Part shown: piece after piece, positions 16,793 to 26,231 of the stretch | Numbering within the stretch: the stretch's first letter is position 1 | Layout: the number at the start of each line of letters is the position of its first letter | NCBI GenBank assembly: GCA_965267485.1 | Contig: OZ254080.1 | Location: forward strand, 4,154,001 to 4,218,000 | Reading direction: 5' to 3' | DNA: 64,000 nucleotides | Source of the DNA: JANQJA01 sp965267485 | GTDB lineage: Bacteria > Pseudomonadota > Gammaproteobacteria > Pseudomonadales > Azotimanducaceae | Made by a program: the position numbers and the translations under genes | Notes under the pieces: generated by a model | Told to the model about the DNA's origin: nothing | Databases searched by the model: none | Seen by the model: only the letters and a program-made list of their open reading frames with translations

Positions 16793-17836
16793 TCAGTCAA
16801 GCTGGCGGCTGCCTGTAACTGCCCGTGCAATCTCACCCCATTTATCCAATGCGGAAGGGTCCCGATGGATGGACTCGCTCGCCAGGTACATGACTACGCG
16901 TGAGGCGATTCCCTCATACCGCGCTTTCAGTTTGTCTGCCATATCATCCCATGACCCGATCACCGCGAAGCTGTCCAGCATTTCATCGGTAATTGTTTCT
17001 GCAAGCCCCTTGAAGTCTCCGGCTTTCATCAGAGTGCCCAGCCGCGCAGTTGTCCCCTCAAAGCCGAGATCGTCAAACTGGAATGCGTAGTTGGGCGTTG
17101 AACCATAGAAAGCGAGCTGCGTCCTTGTTCTGTTCAGCAACGGTTCGCGTTCTTCAGGTGTATCGCCTGGTATGGCGAATACAGGGACAATCAGATCGAT
17201 AGCATCCAGTGTTTTTCCGGCTCGTTCTGTACCCTTTTGTATATTCGGTAGCAGTCGATTCCGGATGTAAGGTACAGAGTGCATGGGATGCACGTGAACA
17301 CCGTCTGCGAGTTCACCTGCGACCTGGCACATGATTGGTCCTACGGCTGACATGTCCACCTTGATGTCTTCGTAATCGTGGCGTGGTGGCGCCCATTGCC
17401 GGGGGAGATAACTTAGCTGGTAGTACGGGCCTTCATAAGCCAGAGGCTCTTCTTCCCGGAAGGCCGCAAGGCAGGCTCGAACGGCGCCCAGATAGTCACG
17501 CATCTGTGGCGCGGGTTTGTCAAAGCGCGCTGAGTATCTGCGGACAACATGCCCCTTTACCTGGCTGCCCAATCCAAGGCGAAATCTGCCTTCAGTGTTT
17601 TGCGCGAGTTCCCAGGCGATTTGTGCGGATATCATCGGGCTGCGGGGGAAAGCGACTGCGATACCCGTGCTGAACGTCAGCTCAGGCGCTGCAGTAGCGG
17701 CAGCAGCAACCATCATCCAGGGTACCTGGCCGGCTTCGGTAAAAAGCATGCCGGACATACCGGCCTTTTGCAGGCGCATCGCCAGCTCGGCACTCTCCTG
17801 CCAAGTCATGTTTCCTACCATCAGGTCAAACTGCAT
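16793..17836 (-). CDS. LLM-class flavin-dependent oxidoreductase
   Basis: 347 residues, TIM-barrel monooxygenase or reductase of the luciferase-like family using FMN or F420. Typical landmarks: LRLGLGSQVKGH-like motif (RFRLGLGSQVKGHV, about residue 82), an early MFTEAGQVPW strand and the VPVFAIPGDTPEE block. ATG at 17836 has AGAAGGAG upstream. It sits in a leftward operon behind a carboxymuconolactone decarboxylase-type gene (24 bp gap) and ahead of the broken amidohydrolase. It resembles the group annotated as F420-dependent oxidoreductases in actinobacteria. The substrate is unknown. Confidence 0.88.
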   Translation of the reverse strand: MQFDLMVGNMTWQESAELAMRLQKAGMSGMLFTEAGQVPWMMVAAAATAAPELTFSTGIAVAFPRSPMISAQIAWELAQNTEGRFRLGLGSQVKGHVVRRYSARFDKPAPQMRDYLGAVRACLAAFREEEPLAYEGPYYQLSYLPRQWAPPRHDYEDIKVDMSAVGPIMCQVAGELADGVHVHPMHSVPYIRNRLLPNIQKGTERAGKTLDAIDLIVPVFAIPGDTPEEREPLLNRTRTQLAFYGSTPNYAFQFDDLGFEGTTARLGTLMKAGDFKGLAETITDEMLDSFAVIGSWDDMADKLKARYEGIASRVVMYLASESIHRDPSALDKWGEIARAVTGSRQLD

Positions 17837-17860
17837 TGAAATCTCCTTCTGGAATTGGAG

Positions 17861-18407
17861 TTAGGGAAAACCGGGTACGCCCTGCTCACGTTGAACACCG
17901 AGGCTGTTCAACGCCATTGCCAGCATGTTGTACTGACCCACGGTAAATATGGCATCGAGTATCTGCTGATCCGAAAAGTATTTTTTCAGGCTTGACCAGG
18001 TTTGATCACTGATCATGGTGTCACGTAGCAGCTCATCGGTCATGGTAATGATCGCCTGCTCGTCGGCGTTCCAGCCGAGCGCCTTCGATGATCCGCAGAT
18101 GATCGTCATGGGTCAGTCCTGCAGGTTCGCTCATCAGCACATGCTGGCCCCATTCGTATTCGCTCCTGGTCAACCAGCCGACGCGCATGATCGCAATTTC
18201 CCGCGCTCGGTGTGTCAGACTTGACGTCGCCATGACGTGACCTGCAAATGGATTCCAGGCGTTCAGCAGCGGCATGTGGTGCATCAGTGTCTTGAGAACA
18301 TTGAAGGCAAACCCGTAACGTTCCGTTAATGGAGCGATCATCGCGGTCTGATCATCGTTCATGGTTTCTTCGGATAAGGGTTCAATTCTGGGTCTACTTA
18401 ATCTCAA
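17861..18407 (-). pseudogene. carboxymuconolactone decarboxylase family protein, frameshifted
   Basis: The first frame (TTG start at 18407, AAGGA upstream) gives the family core: LTHRAREIAIMRVGWLTRSEYEWGQHV, an AhpD-like helical protein. At about 18080 the frame shifts. The following frame continues as KALGWNADEQAIITMTDELL and SSLKKYFSDQQILDAIFTVGQYNML to a stop at 17861. One missing base would restore a protein of about 182 residues. Such proteins often sit in aromatic or steroid catabolic operons, with roles from decarboxylase to peroxide defence. Whether the frameshift is real or a sequencing error cannot be told here. Confidence 0.82.
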
Positions 18408-18477
18408 TGGTTCATCCTTTTGCAGTTCTTTAGTTGGCCACGCGAATTGAATCTACGTGTGTGGGTAGCAAGTGAAT

Positions 18478-18912
18478 TCAGGGCGCCAGCAGAAAGTGGC
18501 CATGACCAACGCAGAGCAGCCGATCAGGGTCATCCTGCCACAACTCCGCTCTGACATTGGCCACGCGTCGACCTCTCCTGATGATGTACGCTCTGGCAGT
18601 GACGTCTTTGGGACCAGCGGAGCGCAGGTAGTCGAAGGACATGTCAATTGTTTTCGGCAGATGCTGGAACTCGGCGTCATGTAACAACTGGGCGACGCAG
18701 GTTATTTCCAGCATCGCACCCAGCACCCCGCCGTGAATAGCAGGCAAATTGGGGTTGCCGATAATGTCAGTTTTGAAGGGCATCAGGGTATAGATGATGC
18801 CGTCGGATTCGGTTGCCCGTAGACTGAGAAATCTGGCGTAGGGGATGGCGTCCAGTATTCGGGCCAGCGTGTCAGGTTCACCTGCGTCGTAGATACTTCT
18901 GATCAGATTCAT
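18478..18912 (-). CDS. PaaI-type hotdog thioesterase (second of pair)
   Basis: About 144 residues from ATG at 18912, which overlaps the stop of the preceding thioesterase gene by 4 bp (ATGA). It shows the hotdog features AIHGGVLGAMLEITC, where HGG precedes the active helix, and VTARAYIIRRGRRVANVRAELW. Acyl-CoA thioesterases of this type release CoA from dead-end or product thioesters. The tight pairing suggests the two proteins may form a mixed oligomer or act on related substrates. Confidence 0.85.
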   Translation of the reverse strand: MNLIRSIYDAGEPDTLARILDAIPYARFLSLRATESDGIIYTLMPFKTDIIGNPNLPAIHGGVLGAMLEITCVAQLLHDAEFQHLPKTIDMSFDYLRSAGPKDVTARAYIIRRGRRVANVRAELWQDDPDRLLCVGHGHFLLAP

Positions 18913-19337
18913 AGGCGGCTGGTATTTGGTGTCCCGAGCATGAAAGTCGCAGTGCAAGTTGCGATCGGTTTGCTCACATCCTGGTGATAAGCGGTTCCCC
19001 TGACAAAGGCAATATTGCGGGTTCGCCTGTAACATTCGGCTTCGGCGTAGATTTTCTCACCCGGGGTTGCTGGCCGCATGTAGTCGATTCTAAGGTCCAG
19101 GGTCGCGATGGCTTTTCCCCCGCCGGGTTCCACATCTGAGCGAACGGACATGCCGCAGGCGGTATCGAGCAGGGTAGTTATAACGCCGCCATGAACCACG
19201 CCGGTTTCCGGATCGCCAATCAGGTGATTTTTGTAAGGAATAGCCACTTTGGCGCGATTGTCGCCCTGCGCCAGCTTTTCAAGCATGATGGCTTCCCCGT
19301 GCGGACTCTGCAGTCCCCCGTCTTCAGTCTCTTGCAT
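18909..19337 (-). CDS. PaaI-type hotdog thioesterase (first of pair)
   Basis: About 142 residues from ATG at 19337. Other candidates are 19409, which seems too early, and 19286, which has GGGGAAG before it. Core motif GVVHGGVITTLLDTACGMSV (the HGG motif and catalytic Asp helix) and RIDYMRPATPGEKIYAEAECYRRTRNIAFV are classic for the family. It is the first gene of a leftward operon that continues through a second thioesterase, a CMD-family gene, an LLM oxidoreductase and an amidohydrolase. Confidence 0.85.
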   Translation of the reverse strand: MQETEDGGLQSPHGEAIMLEKLAQGDNRAKVAIPYKNHLIGDPETGVVHGGVITTLLDTACGMSVRSDVEPGGGKAIATLDLRIDYMRPATPGEKIYAEAECYRRTRNIAFVRGTAYHQDVSKPIATCTATFMLGTPNTSRL

Positions 19338-19430
19338 ATAGGAATACAACGTAAAGATACTTATTATAGATACAAGACCCGGCATAATAAAGCAGGGTGG
19401 TCCGTACAAGTCTTACGCAGGAGGTACACT

Positions 19431-20357
19431 GTGGCCGCGAATAAACTGCGAATAGGCGTGATGACCGGGTTCCCCGACCCGGTATCGGCGGAACAGCATG
19501 TGGGTCAGGCGGAAACACTGGGATTCGATTCGCTGTGGGTTGGCGACCACGTCGCCTTCCCGGTACCCATACTGGATTCACTCTCGCAACTGGCATTGGC
19601 ATCTGCCTACGCCCGCACAGTTACCCTGGGTACCTGCGTTTATCTGTTACCACTGAGGCACCCGACAGTTGTAGCCAAGCAGGTTGCAACGATAGACAGG
19701 ATGGCTGCGGGCCGATTGATCCTTGGCGTTGGCGTTGGCGGCGAATTTCCGAATGAATATGCAGCCTGCGGTGTACCAATTGGTGAGAGAGGCGCACGAC
19801 TGTCGGATGGTATCGAGGTGTTGAAGGCTTTGTGGTCCGGCGAATCGATAACGAGAGAAAGCAGGTTCTACCCGCTGCAGGATGTGCAGATGTTGCCCGA
19901 ACCCGAACAGCAGGGTGGGCCGCCTGTGTGGTGTGGCGGTCGCTCCGAAGCGGCATTGAAACGGGCGGGTCGTCTTGCTGACGGCTATATTTCGTATGCC
20001 ATCGACGCGGAACGATATCGCAAGTCAAAACAAACTATTGAAACAGCAGCGTTTGGCGTGGAGCGGGATCCAAAATCAATCACTTTCGCACATATGCTGT
20101 TCACGCGTCTCGGCAACAGTTTTGAAGAAGCCCATAGCGTGGCAACGGCGCATCTTAGTCAACGATACGCCATGGATTTCGGTCCTGCCGCAAAACGTTA
20201 TGCAGCCCTGGGTTTGCCCAGTGATGTGGCGGAATCCATTACGCAATTCCGTGACGAGGGTGTGACTCATCTTATCCTTGACCTGACAGGCCCGCTGCAG
20301 GACAGGGAGGCGCAACTCCAGTGGTTTTCAGAAGAGGTAAAGCCGCTGCTTGATTGA
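19431..20357 (+). CDS. LLM-class flavin-dependent oxidoreductase
   Basis: 308 residues from GTG at 19431 with an excellent ribosome site (AGGAGGT, five bases away). Landmarks: FDSLWVGDHVAFPVP, PLRHPTVVAKQVATIDRMAAGRLILGVGVGGEFPNEY and a C-terminal VTHLILDLTG strand, as in TIGR03619-like F420/FMN oxidoreductases. It diverges from the thioesterase operon at 19337 and faces the enoyl-CoA hydratase gene, whose stop is 11 bp beyond. It may oxidise or reduce a pathway intermediate; substrate unknown. Confidence 0.88.
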   Translation: MAANKLRIGVMTGFPDPVSAEQHVGQAETLGFDSLWVGDHVAFPVPILDSLSQLALASAYARTVTLGTCVYLLPLRHPTVVAKQVATIDRMAAGRLILGVGVGGEFPNEYAACGVPIGERGARLSDGIEVLKALWSGESITRESRFYPLQDVQMLPEPEQQGGPPVWCGGRSEAALKRAGRLADGYISYAIDAERYRKSKQTIETAAFGVERDPKSITFAHMLFTRLGNSFEEAHSVATAHLSQRYAMDFGPAAKRYAALGLPSDVAESITQFRDEGVTHLILDLTGPLQDREAQLQWFSEEVKPLLD

Positions 20358-20368
20358 TGCTGCCCGTA

Positions 20369-21175
20369 CTACTCGCCTTTGAAAACAGGTTTCCGCTTTT
20401 CCATAAAGGCAAGCGGTCCTTCGCGGGCATCCCTGGTTCGCATGATACGGCCGGATAGTTCATTTTCGATCGGGAAAGCTTCCGCGTATGGCAGCCCGCT
20501 GGTTCTGATCACCGCCTCCTTGCACGCAGCAACGGCGAGGGGTCCGTTTTCGGCAATTCTATCAGCGATAGCAGCGGTGCGTGTCATCAGTTGCTCATGC
20601 GCAACGACCTCGTTTATGAGGCCGATGCGATGTGCTTCATCTGCACTCATCCGATCACCTGTGAGCAGGATTTCCATCGCCTTGCAGTAGGGGATCTGGC
20701 GAGCAAGGCGGACCAGAGATCCGCCACCCGGAATGATGCCTCGGGAAACTTCCGTGAGGCCAAACTCAGCGTGGTGCGCGGCAACCCTGATGTCTGTCGC
20801 CTGCAGAATTTCGGTTCCACCCGCGAGTGCAAACCCGTTCACAGCCGCGATGACAGGCTTGTAAAGTTCAAAATCCCGAAGCAGGGCAACCTGCATCAGA
20901 TTACGATCCTTGATCAACGCTTCATCATATTCGTCTTCGGCTTCACGGGCACGGGAGAAAAGCGGAATGAGCAGACCGAGATCAGCACCGGAACAGAAAG
21001 CGACATCTCCGGCGCCCGTGAGTACGGCGACCCGACAGTCGGCATCATCACGGAAATCCTCCCAGGCACGAGCCATTTCCACAATCATCTGCGGGCTGAG
21101 CGCGTTTCTTCGCTCAGGACGATTCATTGTCAGGGTGGCAACGCCATCCTTTTTCTCATAAATCAGGTGAGACAT
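20369..21175 (-). CDS. enoyl-CoA hydratase/isomerase family protein
   Basis: About 268 residues. ATG at 21175 is favoured over 21181 because CAGGG lies six bases before it. Crotonase-fold motifs: VLTGAGDVAFCSGADL (first half of the oxyanion hole) and AAVNGFALAGGTEILQATDIRVAA (second half), with EVSRGIIPGGGSLVRL, where hydratases place a catalytic glutamate, and the tail EGPLAFMEKRKPVFKGE. It hydrates or isomerises an unsaturated acyl-CoA in beta-oxidation. It follows the amidohydrolase by about 35 bp in one leftward unit under the operator at 22405. Confidence 0.93.
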   Translation of the reverse strand: MSHLIYEKKDGVATLTMNRPERRNALSPQMIVEMARAWEDFRDDADCRVAVLTGAGDVAFCSGADLGLLIPLFSRAREAEDEYDEALIKDRNLMQVALLRDFELYKPVIAAVNGFALAGGTEILQATDIRVAAHHAEFGLTEVSRGIIPGGGSLVRLARQIPYCKAMEILLTGDRMSADEAHRIGLINEVVAHEQLMTRTAAIADRIAENGPLAVAACKEAVIRTSGLPYAEAFPIENELSGRIMRTRDAREGPLAFMEKRKPVFKGE

Positions 21176-21209
21176 ATTCATCCCTGTGTCAGTTCAGGAT
21201 TCGATTAAC

Positions 21210-22349
21210 TTATGAGGCCATCTGCCAGGAGGCGTCAGCAGCCGGTAGATTGAAAAGCTTCGCTGTGTTGTCACGGAAAATCGCCTGCTTTTGTTCTGCT
21301 GACAGGCCGGCGGCGTGTTGTTCGATGAGATTCAGCGAATTTGGCCAGGTGGAATCCGTATGAGGGAAGTCGCTTGCCCATAGCAGGTGTGCAACGTCAA
21401 TCATGTGTAGTGACTTGAATGCCGTCACATCATCCTGAAAGGTTGACCAGACGTTGCTTCTGATATATTCGCTGGGTAGTTTTGACAGGCCGGGCAGGAT
21501 GCCGCCATCTGCGTGGAGCTTTGCAGCATGATCCATGCGATACATGTAGTGCGGCAGCCAGCCGACGTCACTCTCGGCGACAACCAGCTTCAGTTTGGGG
21601 TGTCTTTCGAACACGCCACCGAGAACAAATAGCCCAACTATATCCTGGATGGCGCGTATAATTCCCAGGAAGTTGTTGATCGCATGTCCTCTGGATTTTA
21701 CATGCAGGCTACCAGCCCTGGATGTCAGGATGTGAAAACAAACAGGTATATCGAGGTCTGTAGCACAAGCCCACAAGGCATCATAGTCGGGGTGGTCGTA
21801 GTCTTCGTGGACGGGGTCCCCTGGCATCATTATGCCAACGAATCCCATTTCTTTTGCCTCGCGAAAGTCATTAATCGCCTGATCAATGCTCAGCACGGCG
21901 GTTTGTGCCAGACCGAAAATTCGATTCGGCGCCTCGCCGCACATGACCTGCAGCCACCGATTGTAGGCTTTCATGCAGGCATCTTTGTACAGTGCATCCT
22001 TGTGCATGCAGATACCCATGCCGACCGAGGCGTAGATGATTTCCGCGGCCAGACCATCCTGATCCATATAAGGTACCCGCGCAGCGCCTCCATAGGCAGC
22101 TTCACGTATGTCCGAGAAACGGATTTTTCTTGCGCGGTCAGCTCGTTCCTTGACCGTAAATCCCGCACCATCGATGAAGCCAAGCGAGATAGGTTTTTTC
22201 ATACCCGGTATAACGAACGCTTCGGTGCCGTCAGGTTGCTCGACAATTCGTGGAGCATCGTCTCGATATTGTGGATCGATATAGTCAACGTAGCAGTTCG
22301 GCGGCTCACAGACGTGGCCATCGGCTGAAATAATGCCTGCGGGGATCAT
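21210..22349 (-). CDS. amidohydrolase family 2 (metal-dependent TIM barrel)
   Basis: About 379 residues from ATG at 22349, which has GGAG upstream and gives the usual N-terminus before ISADGHVCEPP. Upstream ATG codons at 22385 and 22412 overlap the operator and are less likely. Later motifs GVFERHPKLKLVVAESDVGWLPHYMYRMDH and LLWASDFPHTDSTWP are characteristic of the PF04909 family (decarboxylases and hydrolases acting on ring or beta-keto acids). First gene of a two-gene unit with the enoyl-CoA hydratase. Related genes occur at 46086 and, as remnants, at 52349. Confidence 0.9.
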   Translation of the reverse strand: MIPAGIISADGHVCEPPNCYVDYIDPQYRDDAPRIVEQPDGTEAFVIPGMKKPISLGFIDGAGFTVKERADRARKIRFSDIREAAYGGAARVPYMDQDGLAAEIIYASVGMGICMHKDALYKDACMKAYNRWLQVMCGEAPNRIFGLAQTAVLSIDQAINDFREAKEMGFVGIMMPGDPVHEDYDHPDYDALWACATDLDIPVCFHILTSRAGSLHVKSRGHAINNFLGIIRAIQDIVGLFVLGGVFERHPKLKLVVAESDVGWLPHYMYRMDHAAKLHADGGILPGLSKLPSEYIRSNVWSTFQDDVTAFKSLHMIDVAHLLWASDFPHTDSTWPNSLNLIEQHAAGLSAEQKQAIFRDNTAKLFNLPAADASWQMAS

Positions 22350-22404
22350 GGTATCTGCTCCATGGGGTTCGGAAAGTCCAGCCATGGTGCACCATCTTAC
22401 AAAT

Positions 22405-22418
22405 GTAAGCAAGCATAC
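22405..22418. promoter_or_regulatory. candidate operator, GTAAGCAAGCATAC
   Basis: One of the two best copies of the shared 14-bp palindrome, 56 bp before the amidohydrolase start at 22349. CTTACAAATGTAAG overlaps it on the left as a second inverted repeat. Confidence 0.5.
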
Positions 22419-22568
22419 ATTAAACCCGAACCGACATATCTGGCAAAGGGGTTACGTCCCCCACTTCTACTCTTTTTCACTGCTCAGCCGGAACCGAAAT
22501 CCGTTCCCTGAGTTTGCAGCATCCATACCGAAAATTCCTTGCGAAACAGTGATGACTGGCACGGGACG

Positions 22569-24272
22569 TCAGTACTCGCGAATCAGTCGACCAGGCAGTT
22601 CTCCGGTGCCTTGTCCGTTCATGCGAGTAGTCACACCGTTCACCACTGTTGCGATGTAACCGTCTGCGTGCTGGGTAAGCCTTGCGCCGCCGAGGGGCAG
22701 GTCATTGACCATTTCCGGTGCGCGCGTTTGCAACTTGTTGAACTCGATGACGTTGATGTCTGCCCGCATCCCCGGTGAAAGCGTTCCCCGGTCGGTCAGG
22801 CCCATGGCGTTGGCGTTATCGCTTGTCTGACGACGGATCAGATAGGCAAGGTCAAGAAGTTCACCACGTGAGCGGTCTCTACCCCAGTGCGTCAGCAGGG
22901 TTGTGGTAAAACTGGCGTCACAGATTGTACCGACATGAGCGCCACCGTCTCCCAGGCCCATGATCGTATTTTCGTGCAGGATCATGTCTCGACAGCAGTC
23001 CAGATTGTCATCTGCGTAGTTGGCAAAGGGGCTATAGAGCAGTGTCTTACCGTTATTCTCGAGCAGTTGGTCATAAATGTACGACCAGGTTTCGACACCC
23101 GCTGCTTCTGCTGCGGCCCAGAGACTGTCTTCGGGGGCGGGTTCGTAATTGGGTGGATCTCCGAGATCCCACAGGCGTTTGCCGCCGGCCATTGAACGGA
23201 ACAACCTCTGGAATCCGGCACTGGGAGCCTCGTTCAGGATGCGGGCTTTTCGTTCCGGGTCAAGAAGGGCGCTAATTTTCTCGGCAAGTGGCAGTCTGGC
23301 GATCTCCTCGTAAGACGGGCGGCTGGTAAAGGGGTTGAGCGTGGTCGTGTTGCCGAGCAGGATACCGATGGCCCTGGGTGCGACCTGACCTCTCATGACG
23401 AGCCCATCTCGATTAGCCTCCTCTAGCTTGGTCAGTGTCTTCCTCCAGCCATGAGGACTCAGGCCCTGTGCGAGAGAAATGGACATGGGGCTGCGACTGA
23501 GCTTGACCATCTGCCGAAAAGTTTCAAATTCGGTATCTAGGTCTTCGAAGTCGGAGATCATCTCAATGACACCTCGACCAGCGTCGCCAATGCCCTCGGC
23601 AATGCCGAGTAATTCCCGGGCTTCGGCTGTCAGGGATGGAATGTGTTCGCCTTTGCTGCTGCGATGATTGATTGTTCGCGAACTCGAGAACCCGACTGCC
23701 CCCGCTTTTAGTGCCTCAGTCGTAATTCTGCGCATTTCCCGGATGTCGTCCTCGGTTGCTGCTTCCTTGTAGACGCCGCGTTCACCCATGACATAGACTC
23801 GCAGTGCAGCGTGGGGCAGTTGCGCTGCGATATCAGTGTCGTATTGACGCGCTGCCAGGTAGTCCAGGTACTCAGGAAAAGATTCCCATTGCCAGGGCAG
23901 GCCTTCATCTAGCGCTGCGCCGGGAATGTCCTCCACGCCTTCCATCAGTTCAATCAGCCGGCTATGGTCTGCCTGACGGCAGGGTGCGAAGCCAACGCCG
24001 CAGTTGCCCATGACAACCGTCGTGACGCCGTGTTCGTTGGATGGGGAAAGCTGATTCGACCAGGTCGCGAGACCATCATAGTGCGTATGGATGTCGACGA
24101 ACCCGGGCGTCACGATGGCGCCGTCGGCATCAAGGGAATTGCGGGCTTTCGTGGTGACCTTGCCTGTTTCCGCAATTCTGCCGTCCTTGACGCCAATATC
24201 GGCGCTTCTCGGCGCCGACCCGGTACCGTCGTAGACAAGACCGCCTTTAATCACCAAATCCAGTATCGTCAT
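22569..24272 (-). CDS. N-acyl-D-amino-acid deacylase-type amidohydrolase
   Basis: 567 residues, intact. The N-terminal beta-sandwich (LVIKGGLVYDGTGSAPRSADIGVKDGRI) is followed by metal ligands VDIHTHYDGLATW at about residue 60, the GNCGVGFAPC block at about 90, and LGDGGAHVGTICDASFTT at about 430. It closes with a GMRADINVIEF return to the sandwich domain. The D-aminoacylase/dihydroorotase-like branch hydrolyses amide bonds; in catabolic islands its real substrate is often unknown. It is divergent from the monooxygenase at 24380 and alone in its transcript. Confidence 0.9.
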   Translation of the reverse strand: MTILDLVIKGGLVYDGTGSAPRSADIGVKDGRIAETGKVTTKARNSLDADGAIVTPGFVDIHTHYDGLATWSNQLSPSNEHGVTTVVMGNCGVGFAPCRQADHSRLIELMEGVEDIPGAALDEGLPWQWESFPEYLDYLAARQYDTDIAAQLPHAALRVYVMGERGVYKEAATEDDIREMRRITTEALKAGAVGFSSSRTINHRSSKGEHIPSLTAEARELLGIAEGIGDAGRGVIEMISDFEDLDTEFETFRQMVKLSRSPMSISLAQGLSPHGWRKTLTKLEEANRDGLVMRGQVAPRAIGILLGNTTTLNPFTSRPSYEEIARLPLAEKISALLDPERKARILNEAPSAGFQRLFRSMAGGKRLWDLGDPPNYEPAPEDSLWAAAEAAGVETWSYIYDQLLENNGKTLLYSPFANYADDNLDCCRDMILHENTIMGLGDGGAHVGTICDASFTTTLLTHWGRDRSRGELLDLAYLIRRQTSDNANAMGLTDRGTLSPGMRADINVIEFNKLQTRAPEMVNDLPLGGARLTQHADGYIATVVNGVTTRMNGQGTGELPGRLIREY

Positions 24273-24307
24273 CTCGTGTCCTCTTCTTTCTCCGTATTTG
24301 CGTTATT

Positions 24308-24321
24308 GTATATATACTTAT
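24308..24321. promoter_or_regulatory. weak operator candidate in divergent gap (GTATATATACTTAT)
   Basis: GTATATATAC is a perfect 10-bp palindrome midway between the divergent starts at 24272 and 24380. It resembles the shared palindrome only in its outer GTA...TA(C/T) bases and may simply be a -10 region. Confidence 0.25.
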
Positions 24322-24379
24322 CACAGGATGATATCTTGGTGCATTGTGAGCTTCAAACGACGCAGAAGGAGGGTAACCC

Positions 24380-25987
24380 ATGACGCTCAGGCAATTTGAT
24401 GCAGTAATCGTTGGTGCCGGTATGTCAGGCATCTACCAGCTGCTGAAACTTCGGGAGCTTGGACTTTCTGTCAGAGTGATTGAAGCGGGCTCAGGTGTCG
24501 GCGGCACGTGGTACTGGAATCGATATCCTGGTGCGCGGTTCGACTCGGAAAGCTACAGCTATTGCTATTCCTTCTCCGATGAACTGCTTCAGGAATGGGA
24601 TTGGAGCGAGCACTTCTCGCCGCAACCGGAAACGCTGAGATACCTTGAGCATGTCGCGGACAAGTTTGACCTGCGCAGCGATATTGTTTTCAACAAGCGC
24701 GTCTCAGCCGCAACATGGATCGAAAACAGCCATCGGTGGCGGGTAGAAACAGAGGATGGTGAGCAGGTGCTCGCCCGGTTTTTCATCACTGCAATAGGGC
24801 CACTGTCGCAGCCGACCTATCCCGATATAGAAGGCGCGGATGACTATCAGGGTTTTTCTTGCCATACCGCCCGATGGCCCAAAGAGCCGGTGGACTTCGC
24901 AGGAAAGAATGTAGGAATCATTGGCACCGGGGCGACCGGGGTGCAGGTCATTCAGGAGGTGGCGAAGACCGCCGGTCACCTTTATGTTTTCCAAAGAACA
25001 CCCAACTGGTGCGCACCGCTTAACAACAGCGAAATCACGCCAGAAGAGCAGGCGAAGATCAAAGAGAGCTACCCTGAGATCTTTGAAAAGTGCCTGCAGA
25101 ACAGGGGTTGTTTTCTTCACACGCCGGTAGAACGGAACACCTTCGATGATTCAGAGGAAGAACGCCAGGCATTTTACGAGCAGAAGTATGCGGAACCGGG
25201 TTTCGGTATCTGGGTAGGCACCTATCAGGATACACTGCTCGACGAAAAGGCAAATGCCGAGATCAGCCGGTTCGTTGCCAACAAGATCCGCTCGAGAGTC
25301 AATGATCCGGAGCTGGCTGAAAAGCTGATACCTGATAATCACGGCTTCGGAACCCGCCGAGTGCCGTTAGAGACAAAATACTACGAGGTCTTTAATCAGA
25401 GTAACGTCACCCTGGTGGACCTCCGTGACACGCCGATTGAAAGAATCACCAAATCGGGAGTGCGAACCACAGCAGCGGACTATGATCTTGATATCCTGAT
25501 ATATGCAACAGGATTTGATGCGATCACCGGTGCGTTTGATCACATTGACATTCGCGGTAAGGCTGGCATCAGATTGTCGGACAGGTGGGAAGAACAGGTG
25601 GCTACCTATCTTGGTATCCAGGTGGTCGGATTCCCGAATATGTTTACGCTGGTGGGGCCTCAGAATTCGGCGACGCTGTGTAACATCCCCCGGTGCATTG
25701 AGCAGAATGTTGAGTGGGTGACCGAAACCATTGGTTACATGGAAGAGCAGGGTGCGTCAGAAATTGAACCATTACCGCAATCTCAGAAAGATTGGACACA
25801 ATTGGTGGCCGATCTCATGAGCATGTCGCTGTTCATGAAAGTCCGGTCATGGATATCGGGTATCAACCTGAATGTACCGGGGCGTGACAAGCCCAGGTAC
25901 GTCGTTTTCCCGGGTGGTGCGCCAATGTACAAGGAACTCTGCGACAACGAGGCTGCCAGCGGTTACCCGGGATTCAGGATAAGTTAA
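24380..25987 (+). CDS. Baeyer-Villiger type flavin monooxygenase 1
   Basis: 535 residues from ATG at 24380 (AAGGAGGG upstream). FAD site GAGMSG near residue 12, GGTWYWNRYPGARFDSES near 40 with the active-site aspartate, the type I BVMO fingerprint YQGFSCHTARWP near 155 (Y replaces the usual F), and NADPH site GTGATG near 180. It inserts oxygen next to a carbonyl, turning cyclic ketones into lactones or ketones into esters. It faces the remnant of a P450 gene, and its last 110 bp occur again as a remnant at 31130. Related to the second enzyme at 43229 in all motifs. Confidence 0.93.
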   Translation: MTLRQFDAVIVGAGMSGIYQLLKLRELGLSVRVIEAGSGVGGTWYWNRYPGARFDSESYSYCYSFSDELLQEWDWSEHFSPQPETLRYLEHVADKFDLRSDIVFNKRVSAATWIENSHRWRVETEDGEQVLARFFITAIGPLSQPTYPDIEGADDYQGFSCHTARWPKEPVDFAGKNVGIIGTGATGVQVIQEVAKTAGHLYVFQRTPNWCAPLNNSEITPEEQAKIKESYPEIFEKCLQNRGCFLHTPVERNTFDDSEEERQAFYEQKYAEPGFGIWVGTYQDTLLDEKANAEISRFVANKIRSRVNDPELAEKLIPDNHGFGTRRVPLETKYYEVFNQSNVTLVDLRDTPIERITKSGVRTTAADYDLDILIYATGFDAITGAFDHIDIRGKAGIRLSDRWEEQVATYLGIQVVGFPNMFTLVGPQNSATLCNIPRCIEQNVEWVTETIGYMEEQGASEIEPLPQSQKDWTQLVADLMSMSLFMKVRSWISGINLNVPGRDKPRYVVFPGGAPMYKELCDNEAASGYPGFRIS

Positions 25988-26126
25988 CCGGTGCCTGTAA
26001 CGTCAGGCCGCGACGTCCAGGCGAACCTTCATATGCTTGACGCCGCCGATGAATCCTGGCCGAAGTCTCTCTTCATTGCCAGGAAGTTCCACATCCTTAA
26101 GGCGGGTCAACAGGCTCCTGAATACA
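25867..26126. repeat. 260-bp direct repeat, left copy (monooxygenase 3' end plus P450 3' end)
   Basis: Aligns with 31130-31387 in the same orientation with roughly ten percent differences and small indels. It holds the last 120 bp of monooxygenase 1 and the C-terminal codons of a P450. In the right copy the P450 is the complete gene. The RND operon lies between the copies. Confidence 0.88.
26003..26126 (-). pseudogene. cytochrome P450 C-terminal remnant
   Basis: Codes for SLLTRLKDVELPGNEERL and FIGGVKHMKVRLDVAA with a stop at 26003, almost the same as the end of the complete P450 at 31264. The frame is lost beyond 26126. The piece from 26127 to 26231 shows nothing recognisable. Confidence 0.85.
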
Positions 26127-26231
26127 ACGAGATCATCAGGGAGGCGGCCAGTAGAGTTTCCGGTCAGCCCCGCGATACTCACCCTGAAATTCCCTGAGTA
26201 TTCCCCCATCACCGGATTTGCGCGCTCGAAC